A DNA stretch of 64,000 bases from positions 124,001 to 188,000 of the forward strand of contig NZ_FUYX01000004.1 of the NCBI RefSeq assembly GCF_900168195.1, given 5' to 3'. The notes under the pieces are model-generated. The model was not told the DNA's origin, searched no databases, and saw only the letters and a program-made list of their open reading frames with translations. This document shows, piece after piece, positions 1 to 9,342 of this stretch (the first letter of the stretch is position 1; the number at the start of each line of letters is the position of its first letter). Position numbers and translations under genes: made by a program. The stretch comes from Allobosea thiooxidans. GTDB taxonomy: Bacteria; Pseudomonadota; Alphaproteobacteria; Rhizobiales; Beijerinckiaceae.

Positions 1-563
1 GGACCGACCGACGCCGTCGCGGCGGGACGGCGATAGCCGACCGGCGGCTCGGTCAGCATGCGGCGCGGCGGCTCGCTGCCATAGGCGAGCGCCTCGGCGT
101 CGACCTGGTTCTGCCGCGCGGCGAGCTCGCGGCCGAGGCGGATCGGCTGGATCTGGTTGTTGTAGTTGGTCTGTTCCTCGGTGCCGTTGTGCCCGCTCGC
201 GGCGGCGCGCGTGGTCCGGCCGCGGCGGACTTCCTGGGCCGACATCATCGGATTGTTGCGCACGCCGAGCGCCGGCACGTAAGGCGCCGGGTTGGCCTCG
301 TCCTTGCGACGCTGGACGTCGGGATCGTTGGGCCAGGCGGCGTTGCGGGCACTGGCGGGCTCCTGCGGCGGCGGCAGCGTCGAGTTCGGCGGAACCACCA
401 GAGGCGCGCGGGCGCGATAGTCGATGTCGGCCCCGTCGCCCTTGCCGAACACGCCCTGCATCAGGTTGTAGAACAGCATGCCGTCCTGAGCCGAGGCGGG
501 CTGCGCAGCGAGCACGAGACCGCCGGCGAGCAGCAGATGCGTCACGCGAATGCGTCGCGCCAT
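1..563 (-). CDS. Secreted proline-rich hypothetical protein (3' part missing)
   Basis: The frame runs off the left edge, so only the first 187 residues are visible. It begins MARRIRVTHLLLAGG with a hydrophobic segment ending at PASAQ, which reads as a Sec signal peptide (likely cleavage near residue 24). The mature part is hydrophilic and rich in Pro, Arg and Asn, with no domain I recognise. It includes a GVFGKGDGADIDYRARAPLV stretch. A GGGAGA ribosome site lies 7 nt before the ATG. It follows lspA on the same strand after 71 nt, so it may be the next gene of the ileS-lspA unit. In related genomes this slot often holds a secreted protein before an M16 peptidase; that is from memory, and the peptidase would lie outside this window. 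No function is assigned. Confidence 0.75.
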   Translation of the reverse strand, partial: MARRIRVTHLLLAGGLVLAAQPASAQDGMLFYNLMQGVFGKGDGADIDYRARAPLVVPPNSTLPPPQEPASARNAAWPNDPDVQRRKDEANPAPYVPALGVRNNPMMSAQEVRRGRTTRAAASGHNGTEEQTNYNNQIQPIRLGRELAARQNQVDAEALAYGSEPPRRMLTEPPVGYRRPAATASVG

Positions 564-634
564 ATCAAATCTCCCTTTGGACGATCTTACGACCGCCTCA
601 AACATAGCCGAGCGGCGAAAGGATGGCAGAACCG

Positions 635-1120
635 TCATTCGGCTGTCTTTTCCCCAGCCGGCCGGAAGGACTCATACAGGAGCCCGACCACGCCGACAAC
701 GATCGCGACATCGGCGATGTTGAAGATGTACCAGCTGAAGTTGCCCCAGTGGAAATGCACGAAATCGACGACGGCGCCGTAGAAGGCCCGGTCGAGCCCG
801 TTGCCGAGCGCGCCGCCGATGATCAGCGCAAGGCTCAGCACCGTCAACCTGTCGTGGCTGCGCCACATCCAGCGCCAGAGCCAGATCGCCGCCACGAAGG
901 AGATGATCACCAGGAACCAGCGGCCGAGATCGGTGCCCTGCTGGAACAGCCCGTAGGAGATGCCCCGGTTCCAGGCGAGCACGATCGTCAGGAAGGGGGC
1001 GAGATCGAAGGGGCCGTTCTCGGCGAGACCGACGCCATAGAGCAGCCAGCACTTCAGGGCCTGATCGGCCAGGAAGACGATCAGGACCGTGGCGAGGCCG
1101 AGGCGTCGGGCCGGGTTCAT
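635..1120 (-). CDS. lspA: Lipoprotein signal peptidase (signal peptidase II)
   Basis: Inner-membrane aspartyl protease that cleaves the signal peptide of diacylglyceryl-modified prolipoproteins. The 161-residue protein has four hydrophobic segments (about 8-26, 64-82, 92-106 and 131-149). The two catalytic aspartates are visible: D119 in GAVVDF and D137 in FNIADVAI. The NGLDR motif of the family sits at 107-111. Length is normal for LspA. An upstream in-frame start is possible, but the ATG at 1120 overlaps the ileS stop by one base (TGATG), which indicates translational coupling and is the usual order in proteobacteria (ribF-ileS-lspA). Confidence 0.96.
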   Translation of the reverse strand: MNPARRLGLATVLIVFLADQALKCWLLYGVGLAENGPFDLAPFLTIVLAWNRGISYGLFQQGTDLGRWFLVIISFVAAIWLWRWMWRSHDRLTVLSLALIIGGALGNGLDRAFYGAVVDFVHFHWGNFSWYIFNIADVAIVVGVVGLLYESFRPAGEKTAE

Positions 1121-4100
1121 CAGGCGCGCACCCCGAGTTCCTTCAGGGCCCTGGCGTCGCGCGGCGTCACCTGCGGATAGGCCGGATCGGCCGTGGCGGC
1201 GTCGAAATACTTCCAGGAGCGGGCGCATTTGATGCCGGCGGCGCGATGCGGAACCACCGCGACGCCCGGCACCTCGGCGAGACGGAAGGCGTCGGCCGGC
1301 CCCTCCCCGTTCTCGACGCGGATGCCGGAGGTGATGCTGATCTCGGCGAGATCGGCACCCGACAGGGCGGCGTAGAGATCGCTATCGGAGACGAAGACCT
1401 GCGGGGCGGCCTCCAGCGAGGAACCGATGCGCTTGGCCGCGCGCTCCAGTTCGAGCGCGCCGGTGACGACGCGGCGCACGCGGCGGATCTTGGCCCAGCG
1501 CTCGGCCAGCTCCGGATCGAGCCAGCTCTCGGGCGCCTCGGCGAAGCGCTCGAGATGCACCGAGCCTTCGCCCACCTTCTCGGCCGGATAACGCTCGAGC
1601 CAGGCTTCCTCGGCAGTGAAGACCAGGATCGGCGCGAGCCAGGTCGTCAGGCAGCGGAAGAGATGGTCGACCACCGTCAGCGCGCTCTTGCGGACATGGC
1701 TGGAGAGCGGATCGCAATAGAGCGCGTCCTTGCGCACATCGAAATAGAAGGCCGAAAGCTCGGTGTTCATGAACTGCGAGAGCAGGAACACGACCTTCTT
1801 GTAGTCGTAGGTGCGATAGGCTTCCTCAACCTGCGGGCCGAGCTCGGCGAGCCGGTGCAGCATCAGCCGTTCCAGCTCCGGCATGGTCTGCGGGCTGGCG
1901 ACACGGATCTCCTCGCTGAAATGTGCGAGCGTGCCGAGCATCCAGCGCATGGTGTTGCGCAGCTTGCGATAGGTCTCGACGAAGGTCTTGAGGATCTCCT
2001 TGCCGATGCGCAGATCGTCGGAATAATCCGCCGCCGCCACCCAGAGGCGCAGGATGTCGGCACCGGAATCCTTGATGACGTCCTGCGGGGCGGTGACGTT
2101 GCCCTTCGACTTCGACATCTTCTCGCCCTTCTCGTCCAGGCAGAAGCCATGGGTGAGGACGATGTCGTAGGGCGCGCGGCCGCGCGTGCCGCAGCTTTCC
2201 AGCAGGCTCGAATGGAACCAGCCGCGATGCTGGTCGGAGCCTTCGAGATACATCACCTTGTCGCTTCCGCCATCGACGACGCGGCGGGTCGCGAGATCCG
2301 GACGCTTCTCCAGCGTGAAGGCATGGGTCGAACCGGAGTCGAACCAGACGTCGAGCACGTCGGTGACGCGCTCGTACAGCGCCGGATCATAGCCATAGGG
2401 CTTGAGGAAGCGGGCGCCGTCCGTATCGGTGAACCAAGCGTCGGCGCCCTCGGCCTCGAAGGCCTCGGCGATCGCGGCGTTCACGGCGGGATCGACCAGG
2501 ATCGCCTTCGTCTCCTTCTCGACGAAGACGGTGATCGGCACGCCCCAGGCGCGCTGGCGCGAGACGACCCAGTCCGGCCGGTTGGCGATCATGCCGGTGA
2601 TGCGGTTCTCGCCGGCGGCGGGAACCCACTCGGTCTCCTTGATCGCCTTCAGCGCGCGGTTGCGCAGCGTATCGGTGTTGCCGCCGGCCACCGGCTTCGG
2701 ATCGGCCGCATCGGGCGCGCCGGCCTCGCCGATCGGCTTATCCATGGCGATGAACCATTGCGGCGTGTTGCGGAAGATGACCGGCTTCTTCGAGCGCCAC
2801 GAATGCGGATACTGGTGCTTCAGGCGGCCGCGCGCGATGATGTTGCCGGCCTCGACCAGCGCCTTGATGACGACGTCGTTGGCGTTGCCTTTCTCGCCCT
2901 TGTCGGTGATGACCTGCGCACCCTCGAAGCCCGGCGCCTCCTTGGTGAAGCGACCATCGGCGTCGACGGTGTAGGGGATGCGGGTCTCGATGCCGCGCTC
3001 GGCCAGCATGCGGCCATTCGCCATCCAGATGTCGAAGTCCTCGCGGCCATGGCCCGGCGCGGTGTGGACGAAGCCGGTACCCGCATCGTCGGTGACGTGA
3101 TCGCCGTCGAGAAGCGGTACGACGAAATCGTAGCCCTGGCCGCGCAGCGGATGGGCGGCAGCCAGACCGGCGAGTTGATCGGCCTCAACGTCGGCGACCA
3201 GCTCGAAAGCCTCGACCTTGGCGGCCTTGAAGACGCTCTCGGCGAGATTCTTGGCGAGGATGTAGGTCGCGCCGACCTTGGCCCAGTTGTTCTCGGGCGC
3301 GGCCGTGACCTTGTAGAGGCCATAGGCGATCTTGTGGTGATAGGAGATCGCGCGGTTGCCCGGGATGGTCCAGGGCGTGGTCGTCCAGATGACGACGGAC
3401 GCACCCGCAAGCGGCCCCGGCGCAGCCAGGACCGGGAACGCGACATAGACCGTGTCGCTGGTGTGCTCCTCGTACTCGACCTCGGCCTCGGCCAGCGCGG
3501 TCTTCTCGACCACCGACCACATCACCGGCTTGGAGCCGCGATAGAGCTGGCCGGTCTCGGCGAACTTCATGATCTCGCGGGCGATCTGCGCCTCGGCCGG
3601 ATAGGCCATGGTCAGGTAGGGATTGGCCCAGTCGCCCTCGACGCCGAGGCGCTTGAACTCCTCGCGCTGGACATCGACCCAGTGCTCGGCGAAGGCGCGG
3701 CATTCCTTGCGGAATTCGACGACCGGCACATCGTCCTTGTTCAGCCCCTTGGCGCGGTACTGCTCTTCGATCTTCCACTCGATCGGCAGGCCGTGGCAGT
3801 CCCAGCCCGGCACGTAGTTGGAATCGTAGCCCAGCATCTGCTGCGAGCGCGTGACGAGGTCCTTCAGCACCTTGTTCAGCGCATGGCCGATGTGGATGTT
3901 GCCGTTGGCGTAGGGAGGGCCGTCATGCAGGACGAAGCGGTCCCGCCCCTGCCCGGCCTCGCGCAGCTTGCGGTAGAGTTCGATCTTCGCCCAGCGAGCG
4001 AGCAGCTCGGGCTCGCGCTGCGGCAACCCGGCCCGCATCGGGAACTCGGTCTGGGGCAGGAAAAGCGTCTGCGAATAATCGACGCCGTCGGCGGCGGCAG

Positions 4101-4125
4101 CGGCAGTCTTCGTCTTGTCGGTCAT
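1120..4125 (-). CDS. ileS: Isoleucyl-tRNA synthetase
   Basis: Class I aminoacyl-tRNA synthetase that charges tRNA-Ile and edits misactivated valine; cytoplasmic. The 1001-residue protein has the HIGH signature at residues 78-81 ([11 protein letters not shown]) and KMSKS near residue 667 ([11 protein letters not shown]). The editing (CP1) insertion lies between them and a tRNA-binding C-terminal region follows. I chose the ATG at 4125 ([10 protein letters not shown]) because the extra 27 upstream residues (MKTAFPVSN...) are compositionally unlike the family and homology normally starts around [16 protein letters not shown]. The stop overlaps the lspA start. It lies 203 nt downstream of ribF on the same strand. 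Confidence 0.97.
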   Translation of the reverse strand: MTDKTKTAAAAADGVDYSQTLFLPQTEFPMRAGLPQREPELLARWAKIELYRKLREAGQGRDRFVLHDGPPYANGNIHIGHALNKVLKDLVTRSQQMLGYDSNYVPGWDCHGLPIEWKIEEQYRAKGLNKDDVPVVEFRKECRAFAEHWVDVQREEFKRLGVEGDWANPYLTMAYPAEAQIAREIMKFAETGQLYRGSKPVMWSVVEKTALAEAEVEYEEHTSDTVYVAFPVLAAPGPLAGASVVIWTTTPWTIPGNRAISYHHKIAYGLYKVTAAPENNWAKVGATYILAKNLAESVFKAAKVEAFELVADVEADQLAGLAAAHPLRGQGYDFVVPLLDGDHVTDDAGTGFVHTAPGHGREDFDIWMANGRMLAERGIETRIPYTVDADGRFTKEAPGFEGAQVITDKGEKGNANDVVIKALVEAGNIIARGRLKHQYPHSWRSKKPVIFRNTPQWFIAMDKPIGEAGAPDAADPKPVAGGNTDTLRNRALKAIKETEWVPAAGENRITGMIANRPDWVVSRQRAWGVPITVFVEKETKAILVDPAVNAAIAEAFEAEGADAWFTDTDGARFLKPYGYDPALYERVTDVLDVWFDSGSTHAFTLEKRPDLATRRVVDGGSDKVMYLEGSDQHRGWFHSSLLESCGTRGRAPYDIVLTHGFCLDEKGEKMSKSKGNVTAPQDVIKDSGADILRLWVAAADYSDDLRIGKEILKTFVETYRKLRNTMRWMLGTLAHFSEEIRVASPQTMPELERLMLHRLAELGPQVEEAYRTYDYKKVVFLLSQFMNTELSAFYFDVRKDALYCDPLSSHVRKSALTVVDHLFRCLTTWLAPILVFTAEEAWLERYPAEKVGEGSVHLERFAEAPESWLDPELAERWAKIRRVRRVVTGALELERAAKRIGSSLEAAPQVFVSDSDLYAALSGADLAEISITSGIRVENGEGPADAFRLAEVPGVAVVPHRAAGIKCARSWKYFDAATADPAYPQVTPRDARALKELGVRA

Positions 4126-4328
4126 GTTCCGGCTCGGACAATCGGGACGGCGGGCTCTGTCAGGCCCCGGCGCATCCGCATTTGAAACGGGAAAAGCGGT
4201 CTTCAACCCGGACTGCGCAAGCGCCCGCGCGGTTCAGCGCGAGGCGGCAGCCGGGCCCGTAATTCGCCGGGAAAGATCGATCAGCATGGCGCGTTCTGCG
4301 GGCATGAGGGGCTTCTAGCAGGCGCGGC

Positions 4329-5315
4329 TTACGGAAGGAAGGGCGGCGTTCCCGCCAGGATGTCGCGCGCGCGGGCGCTGTCGGCGTCCATCTGTGCGAT
4401 CAGGGCCTCGAGCGTGTCGAACTTCGCCTCGCCGCGCAGCCAGCCGACGAAGGCGACATCGACGCGCTTGCCGTAGAGATCGCCGTCGAAATCGAAGACG
4501 AAGGTCTCCAGCCGCGGCGCCCCGTCATCGAAGGTCGGGCGGCGGCCGAAGCTCGCGACGCCGTCATGCCAGGCGCCGTCGATCCGCATCCGCACGGCGT
4601 AGATGCCGTGGCGCAGCCGGCAGTCGCGTGCGAGCTGCATGTTTGCCGTGGGATAGCCGAGCTCGCGGCCGCGCTTGTCGCCATGGGCGACGAGGCCGCG
4701 GACGAACCAGGGCCGCCCGAGGAAATCCGCGGCGCGGGCGACGTCGCCCTCCTCCAGCGCGGTACGGATCAGCGTCGAGGACACCGCCTCGCCCTGCCAG
4801 GCGAAGGGTGGCACCACCCGGAGTGGAACGCCGGCCGCCAGGCAATGGGCCTGCAGCATCTCGGGCGAGCCGGTGCGGCCTTTGCCGAAGTGGAAGTCGT
4901 AGCCGCAGACCAGACCCGCCGCGCCGAGCCTGCCGAAAAGCAGATCGTCGACGAAGCGCTCGGCGGGAATCGCCGCGATGTCGCGGTCGAAGGGCAGGAC
5001 GAAGACCTGGCCCAGGCCGGCCTCGGCCAGCAATTCGAGCTTGAGCTGCGGCGGCGTCAGCCGGAAGACCGGCTCCTCCGGCCGGAAGACGCTGCGCGGA
5101 TGCGGCTCGAAGGTGAAGGCGGCCGGCCGCGTGCCGAGATCGCGCGCCATGACGCCCGCCGCGCGGGCGAGCTCGGCATGGCCGCGATGGACGCCGTCGA
5201 AATTGCCCAGCGCCAGCACCGCGCCGCGCCAGTCGGCGGGAAACGGCTTGTCGAGGTCGAGGACCACCGCTGCCGGCTCGGGGCGCGAGGACGGCGCATC
5301 GGACTGGAATGACAT
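4329..5315 (-). CDS. ribF: Bifunctional riboflavin kinase / FAD synthetase
   Basis: Converts riboflavin to FMN and then FMN to FAD. The 328-residue protein has an N-terminal nucleotidyltransferase domain with GNFDGVHRGH at 37-46 and a C-terminal flavokinase domain with the GDKRGRELGYPTANM motif around 212-226, the normal order. The start is the ATG at 5315 (MSFQSDAPSS); an upstream alternative would add 25 proline- and arginine-rich residues that look non-native. It precedes ileS on the same strand, a common arrangement. The 203-nt gap to ileS holds no gene I can support. Confidence 0.96.
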   Translation of the reverse strand: MSFQSDAPSSRPEPAAVVLDLDKPFPADWRGAVLALGNFDGVHRGHAELARAAGVMARDLGTRPAAFTFEPHPRSVFRPEEPVFRLTPPQLKLELLAEAGLGQVFVLPFDRDIAAIPAERFVDDLLFGRLGAAGLVCGYDFHFGKGRTGSPEMLQAHCLAAGVPLRVVPPFAWQGEAVSSTLIRTALEEGDVARAADFLGRPWFVRGLVAHGDKRGRELGYPTANMQLARDCRLRHGIYAVRMRIDGAWHDGVASFGRRPTFDDGAPRLETFVFDFDGDLYGKRVDVAFVGWLRGEAKFDTLEALIAQMDADSARARDILAGTPPFLP

Positions 5316-5447
5316 CGATAAAGAACGTCCGTCTGCCCGAGGAAGCCGGGCGATGGGCCGTGTTTGCGGCGAAGGCGGCCGGGGCGTCAAGGGCGCAGGT
5401 GCGCCTCGGGCGCGGAAGAGACCAGCCCGAAACGCCCCCAGGGGGCC

Positions 5448-5903
5448 TCAAGATTTCGGCTTCGGCGGCATCGCCACCCAGGCCTCGCCCTCCATCACCG
5501 CCTTGCCATCGACCAGGCATTCGCAGAACAGGCGAACCCGCCGGCGTTCGCCGACGAGCTCGACCACCTCGACGCGCGCGGTGACGACATCGCCGATCTT
5601 GACGGGCGCGAGGAAGGTCAGCGTCTGCGACAGATAGACGGCCCCCGGACCGGGCAGCCGCGTGCCGAGCAGCGCCGAGACAAGGCTCGCGGTCAGCATG
5701 CCATGGGCGATGCGCTGGCCGAACTTGGTGCCGGCCGCGTAATGGTCGCAGAGATGGATCGGATTGGCATCGCCCGAGAGCTCCGCGAAGAGCGCGACGT
5801 CGCGCTCCATGACGGTGCGCATCAGGCTTTCGCTCTGGCCGAGCGTCAGATCCTCGAAGGCGTGGACGGTGTAGAGCGTGCCGGGCATCGGCTGAACTGT
5901 CAT
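5448..5903 (-). CDS. MaoC-family (R)-specific enoyl-CoA hydratase
   Basis: Hot-dog-fold hydratase acting on acyl-CoA thioesters. The 151-residue protein carries the hydratase-2 motif: catalytic D45 and H50 in SGDANPIH, followed by the FGQRIAHGML segment. It is a single-domain, PhaJ-type length. Such enzymes supply (R)-3-hydroxyacyl-CoA to PHA synthesis or take part in acyl-CoA metabolism; the substrate cannot be read from sequence. It is the first gene upstream of ribF on the same strand (132-nt gap) and is divergent from cheY. A perfect 15-bp inverted repeat lies 65 nt in front of the start codon. Confidence 0.9.
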   Translation of the reverse strand: MTVQPMPGTLYTVHAFEDLTLGQSESLMRTVMERDVALFAELSGDANPIHLCDHYAAGTKFGQRIAHGMLTASLVSALLGTRLPGPGAVYLSQTLTFLAPVKIGDVVTARVEVVELVGERRRVRLFCECLVDGKAVMEGEAWVAMPPKPKS

Positions 5904-5967
5904 GGTCTTTCGTGCGGCCTGAAGACCACAGCCCTCCTGTCATCGATCCGATTCATCATCTCGCAAC

Positions 5968-5982
5968 TGCGATATGATCGCA
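5968..5982. promoter_or_regulatory. 15-bp inverted repeat between maoC-type gene and cheY
   Basis: TGCGAT-ATG-ATCGCA is a perfect 6-bp dyad with a 3-nt centre. It lies 65 nt upstream of the hydratase start and 170 nt upstream of cheY. Size and symmetry fit a dimeric repressor operator. The binding factor is unknown. Confidence 0.35.
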
Positions 5983-6151
5983 ATTGGACTTTGGTGCGGC
6001 GCGTCATCGTGCCCTTGCGTCAGTTCGCTATCGGATTAACCGGTTCGCAACGCGCCAAGGCTATCACCGGAGACACGTGGAGGCCGCCCCGCACAGGCGG
6101 CATGGCAGCGGGATGTCCCGGCGCCGCAACCGCACTGCCTGGAGCATCGCA

Positions 6152-6538
6152 ATGGCTCTCGATCCGTCCATGCCGATCCTGGTGGTCGACGACTACCAGA
6201 CGATGATCCGCATCATCCGCAACCTGCTGAAGCAGCTCGGCTTCGAGAATGTCGACGACGCCTCGGACGGCACGGCCGCGATCGCCAAGATGCGCGACAA
6301 GAAATACGGCCTCGTCATCTCCGATTGGAACATGGAGCCGATGAGCGGCTTCGAGCTGCTGCAGAAGGTGCGCGAGGAAACCGCCCTGTCGGAAACGCCC
6401 TTCATCATCGTCACGGCCGAATCGAAGACCGAGAACGTCATCGCCGCCAAGAAGGCCGGCGTCAGCAACTACATCGTCAAGCCGTTCAACGCGCAGACCC
6501 TGAAGACCAAGATCGAATCGGTCTGCGCCGCCGCCTGA
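6152..6538 (+). CDS. cheY: CheY-like single-domain response regulator
   Basis: Stand-alone receiver domain of 128 residues with nothing attached. Acidic pocket D13-D14, phospho-acceptor D58 in LVISDWNMEP, T88 in FIIVTAE and K110 in YIVKPFN are all present, so it should be phosphorylatable. DWNM is the signature of chemotaxis CheY proteins, but no che genes are adjacent; its kinase and output are therefore not shown by context. The start at 6152 has a GGAG site 7 nt upstream (6141-6144); longer in-frame starts would add arginine-rich sequence that is not receiver-like. A palindromic repeat begins one base after the stop codon. The ortholog group common in Hyphomicrobiales may serve motility or another phosphorelay. 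Confidence 0.88.
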   Translation: MALDPSMPILVVDDYQTMIRIIRNLLKQLGFENVDDASDGTAAIAKMRDKKYGLVISDWNMEPMSGFELLQKVREETALSETPFIIVTAESKTENVIAAKKAGVSNYIVKPFNAQTLKTKIESVCAAA

Positions 6539-6539
6539 G

Positions 6540-6585
6540 GCATCGGATCGAAAAGTGGAATCCACTTTCCGGGTGCATCCGATGC
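6540..6585. repeat. Palindromic intergenic repeat, copy 1 (GAAAAGTGGA type)
   Basis: Outer arms GCATCGGAT (6540-6548) and ATCCGATGC (6577-6585) are perfect complements. An inner dyad, GAAAAGTGGA-A-TCCACTTTCC, lies between them. The element starts directly after the cheY stop and could form a stable hairpin in the transcript. A related copy lies at 7539-7584. Confidence 0.8.
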
Positions 6586-6608
6586 GCTGACAAAAGGCCA
6601 GATCGCCC

Positions 6609-7499
6609 TCACCAAACCAGGTGCGGCATGGCATAGGCCGGGCGATGCGTCTGCCGGCCGAACCAACCGTGGCGCTCTTCCCAGGAGGCCTCCATCAGAT
6701 CCTGGGCATGGATGCCGGCGAGCACCATGATGCCCGCCGCCCCGAAGCCCTCCGCGCCGGCGATATCCGTCCGGATCGCATCGCCGACCGCGCAGATCCG
6801 GTCGACGGCGATCGGCGCGCCCCGCTTCTCCTCGGCAACCGCCAGCGCGGCCTCGTAGATCGGCCGGTGCGGCTTGCCGGCATAGATCACCTGCCCGCCG
6901 ATCTCCTCATAGGCGAGCGCGACCGAGCCGGCACAGGGAATGATGCGCCCGCCACGCTCGACGACGAGATCGGGATTGGCGCAGATCAGCGGCAGCCCGC
7001 GTGCTGCGAAGCCGGCGAGCAGCTCGGCATAGGTCGCCGCCGTGTCCTTCTCGTCGTCGAAGAGCCCGGTGCAGAGCACATAGGCCGCCGCCTCCGGCCC
7101 GGTCTCGCGCACGTCGAGCCCGGCGATCAGCGGCAGGTCGCGATCGGGACCGAGCCGGAACATCGGCTCGCCGGCGCGCGCCCTGATCAGCGACCGGCAG
7201 ACATCGCCCGAGGTGACGATTCCGTCCCAGGCCTCGCGCGGCACGCTAAAGCCGTCGAGCTGACCGATGATGACTTCGCTGGGGCGCGGCGCATTGGTGA
7301 CGAGAATGACGCTGATCCCGTGTTGGCGCATGCGCATCAGCGCGGCCACGGCCTCGCGATAGGCGGCGACCCCGTTATGGACCACGCCCCAGACATCGCA
7401 GAGGCAGAGGTCGAAGCGGTCGGCGGCTTCGGAGAAGCCCGCAAGCGGAAGGGTGGAAGCGATCCCCGATGACGGCACTGTCTCGATCTCCGGCTGCAT
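6609..7499 (-). CDS. HAD-superfamily class IIA hydrolase (TIGR01459 type)
   Basis: Cytosolic phosphatase of the haloacid dehalogenase superfamily, 296 residues. Motif I is DLCLCDVWGVVHNG with nucleophile D35; the second motif-I aspartate is a Trp, as in the DVWGV variant that I associate with TIGR01459. Later motifs include VTNAPRPSE (motif II) and CAVGDAIRTDIAGAEGFGA (acidic motif IV region). The substrate is unknown. In related genomes this gene tends to sit near ribF and ileS, as it does here with cheY and the hydratase between. The start at 7499 (MQPEIETV) is preferred because upstream residues run into the palindromic repeat. Confidence 0.85.
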   Translation of the reverse strand: MQPEIETVPSSGIASTLPLAGFSEAADRFDLCLCDVWGVVHNGVAAYREAVAALMRMRQHGISVILVTNAPRPSEVIIGQLDGFSVPREAWDGIVTSGDVCRSLIRARAGEPMFRLGPDRDLPLIAGLDVRETGPEAAAYVLCTGLFDDEKDTAATYAELLAGFAARGLPLICANPDLVVERGGRIIPCAGSVALAYEEIGGQVIYAGKPHRPIYEAALAVAEEKRGAPIAVDRICAVGDAIRTDIAGAEGFGAAGIMVLAGIHAQDLMEASWEERHGWFGRQTHRPAYAMPHLVW

Positions 7500-7538
7500 G
7501 CGCGATGGCGTCTGGCGCCTCGTTCCGGCTGGTCTATA

Positions 7539-7584
7539 GCATCGAACCGAAAAGTGGAATCCACTTCTCGGAAAAATCCGATGC
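7539..7584. repeat. Palindromic intergenic repeat, copy 2 (GAAAAGTGGA type)
   Basis: Same architecture as the copy at 6540-6585: outer arms GCATCG / CGATGC and an inner dyad CCGAAAAGTGGA / TCCACTTCTCGG with one mismatch. It lies 40 nt upstream of the HAD gene start, so the two copies flank that gene. Confidence 0.75.
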
Positions 7585-7689
7585 GAAAACAACTACATAG
7601 ATCACTTTTTCCGCATCCGGAAGGATGCGCGGCGATCTGGACGGGATTCGCCGGGAGCGGAACCGGGTGTCGCGGCGGAGAGGGCCGCG

Positions 7690-9258
7690 TCAGGCGCTGG
7701 CGCGCCGCAGGACGGCCCGGAACGGCAGGCGCTCGGGCCGCTCGGCCGGAGCCGGCTGCGCCGCCCGGACGGCAGCGGCATGGGCCGCAAGGGAGGAGAC
7801 GACCTCGCGGGCCGGGCGTGGTTCCTCTGCAGGTCGCGCAGGCACCTCGGCGACAGGGCGCGCGGGCTCCGGCTCGGCGAAGACCTCGGGCTTGACCGGG
7901 CGCGGCGGCGAGAAAGCCTGCCCCTGCCCCATGGTGACGCCGAGCTCGATCATGTCGGCGGCCAGCGGATTGTCCTCGACGCCCTCGGCCACGAGGACGA
8001 TCGAGACGCGCGTCAGCATCGCCACCAGATCGCCTGCCGCGATATCGCTCGGAACCCGACCCTCGGCATGGGCCTGGAGCAGCACGGCCGGCGCCTTGAT
8101 GTAGCGCACGCCACGATCGAACAGCGCGCGCGCATCGAAACGCAGATCGGTGAGGTGATCGAGCGCGAAGCGGACGCCATTGGCCGACATCGCGCCGAGC
8201 AGGCCGAGGCTGGTCGGGTCGAGCGCCCGGAAGACCGCCTGCGGCATCTCGATGACGAGATGGGCGGCGTGGTCGCGGTACTTGTCGAGGATGCGGGTCA
8301 GCGCCGCCAGCGCCCGCGATGAGCCCCAGGTGGCAGCGCTGAAATTGCAGGAGACGAAGATGTCGCCTTCCTTCGAGCCGAGATGCCGTGCGATCGCGAG
8401 CGCCCGCGTCAGGACGAGCGCGTCGAGCGTCGGCCCGAAGCCACGCGCCTCGACCGTCTCCATGAATTCATGGGGCAGAAGCAGCGTGTTCTCGTCGAGC
8501 CGCAGCCGCGCCAGCGCTTCATAGCCGCGCGTGCGGCGCTGCGGCAGCGAGACGACCGGCTGCAGATGCACCTCCAGGCGCCCCTCGCTCAAGGCGGTGC
8601 TGATCAGCGCAGCGCGCTCTGCCTCCGCCTCTTCCTGCGCGCGCTTTGCGGCCGCGGCGCGCTCGGCGGCGAGTTGCTCCGCACGGGCCCGGCGGATGGC
8701 CTCCGGATCGAGAACCACCTCGGGCACCGCGGTCGCCACGACCGGCGCGGCAGCGGCCGGCTCCGGCAGGCGCGCCAGGACGGTTTCGTGGTCGGCGAGC
8801 GTCATCGCGACCTGATGGATGAGGTCGCCGAGCAGCCCGACTTCGGCCGTCAGCTCGTGGATCGCGGCACGGGCCGGCGCGGCATCGACATCGCGCATCG
8901 GCATCTGCTCGACCCGCTGCGACAGCGCGTCGAGCCGGATCGCTCCGGTCGCGAGCCGGACTTTCACCTCGCCGAGGCCGGCCAATGCCTGCTCGTGGCG
9001 GGCGAGCGCGCGCCGCTCGAAGGCGCGCATCGTCGCGACCAGGCCTGCGCCGGAGGCCAGCAGGCCGATCGCCGTGCCGAGAGCGCCCGGCAGCAGAATC
9101 GCCACCACGGCACCGGCCGACAGGCCGCTGACCGCGCCGGCGAGAGGAGGCAGGGCTTTCAGGCGCACAGGTGCCACGGCGGCGTTCGCGCTCGGAAGGT
9201 TGATCGGAAAACGGGGGATACGAATCACAACGCTGCGTCGCAGAGTACCCCTCCGCAC
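7690..9258 (-). CDS. Membrane-anchored EAL-domain protein with altered active site
   Basis: 522-residue protein. Two hydrophobic segments (about 37-78) are followed by an Ala/Arg/Glu-rich probable coiled coil (about 80-225) and a C-terminal EAL domain, the c-di-GMP phosphodiesterase fold. Visible conserved residues are E247 of the EAL motif (YEALARL), Asn in CNFSAATW, Glu in LVIEMPQ, Lys in YIKAPA, Glu in AEGVED and Gln in GQGQAFSPPRP. The usual ALDDFGTG loop reads ALDHLTDL: D367 is kept but the next Asp is His368. Loss of that metal ligand suggests weak or no hydrolysis and perhaps a sensor role. The start is uncertain: 9258 is a GTG, and a GGAGGGG sequence lies inside the first codons. Confidence 0.85.
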   Translation of the reverse strand: MRRGTLRRSVVIRIPRFPINLPSANAAVAPVRLKALPPLAGAVSGLSAGAVVAILLPGALGTAIGLLASGAGLVATMRAFERRALARHEQALAGLGEVKVRLATGAIRLDALSQRVEQMPMRDVDAAPARAAIHELTAEVGLLGDLIHQVAMTLADHETVLARLPEPAAAAPVVATAVPEVVLDPEAIRRARAEQLAAERAAAAKRAQEEAEAERAALISTALSEGRLEVHLQPVVSLPQRRTRGYEALARLRLDENTLLLPHEFMETVEARGFGPTLDALVLTRALAIARHLGSKEGDIFVSCNFSAATWGSSRALAALTRILDKYRDHAAHLVIEMPQAVFRALDPTSLGLLGAMSANGVRFALDHLTDLRFDARALFDRGVRYIKAPAVLLQAHAEGRVPSDIAAGDLVAMLTRVSIVLVAEGVEDNPLAADMIELGVTMGQGQAFSPPRPVKPEVFAEPEPARPVAEVPARPAEEPRPAREVVSSLAAHAAAVRAAQPAPAERPERLPFRAVLRRASA

Positions 9259-9342
9259 AGCGTTAAGCGAGCGGCTGCGACGGCATCCCCTCCGTCGCAG
9301 GCCAGCAACAGACCGGCCCGGCCGCGCCGCTCCCGTCGAGCT

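Noticed and set aside
1246..4185. Very long plus-strand open frame opposite ileS
   Set aside because: It is the antisense of a clear synthetase gene; its translation is rich in Asp, Arg, His and Gly and has no domain. Such frames arise from strong third-position GC bias.
6034..6044. TTAACC and AACCGGTT upstream of cheY as a CtrA site
   Set aside because: Only a half site is present; the second TTAA at the right spacing is missing.
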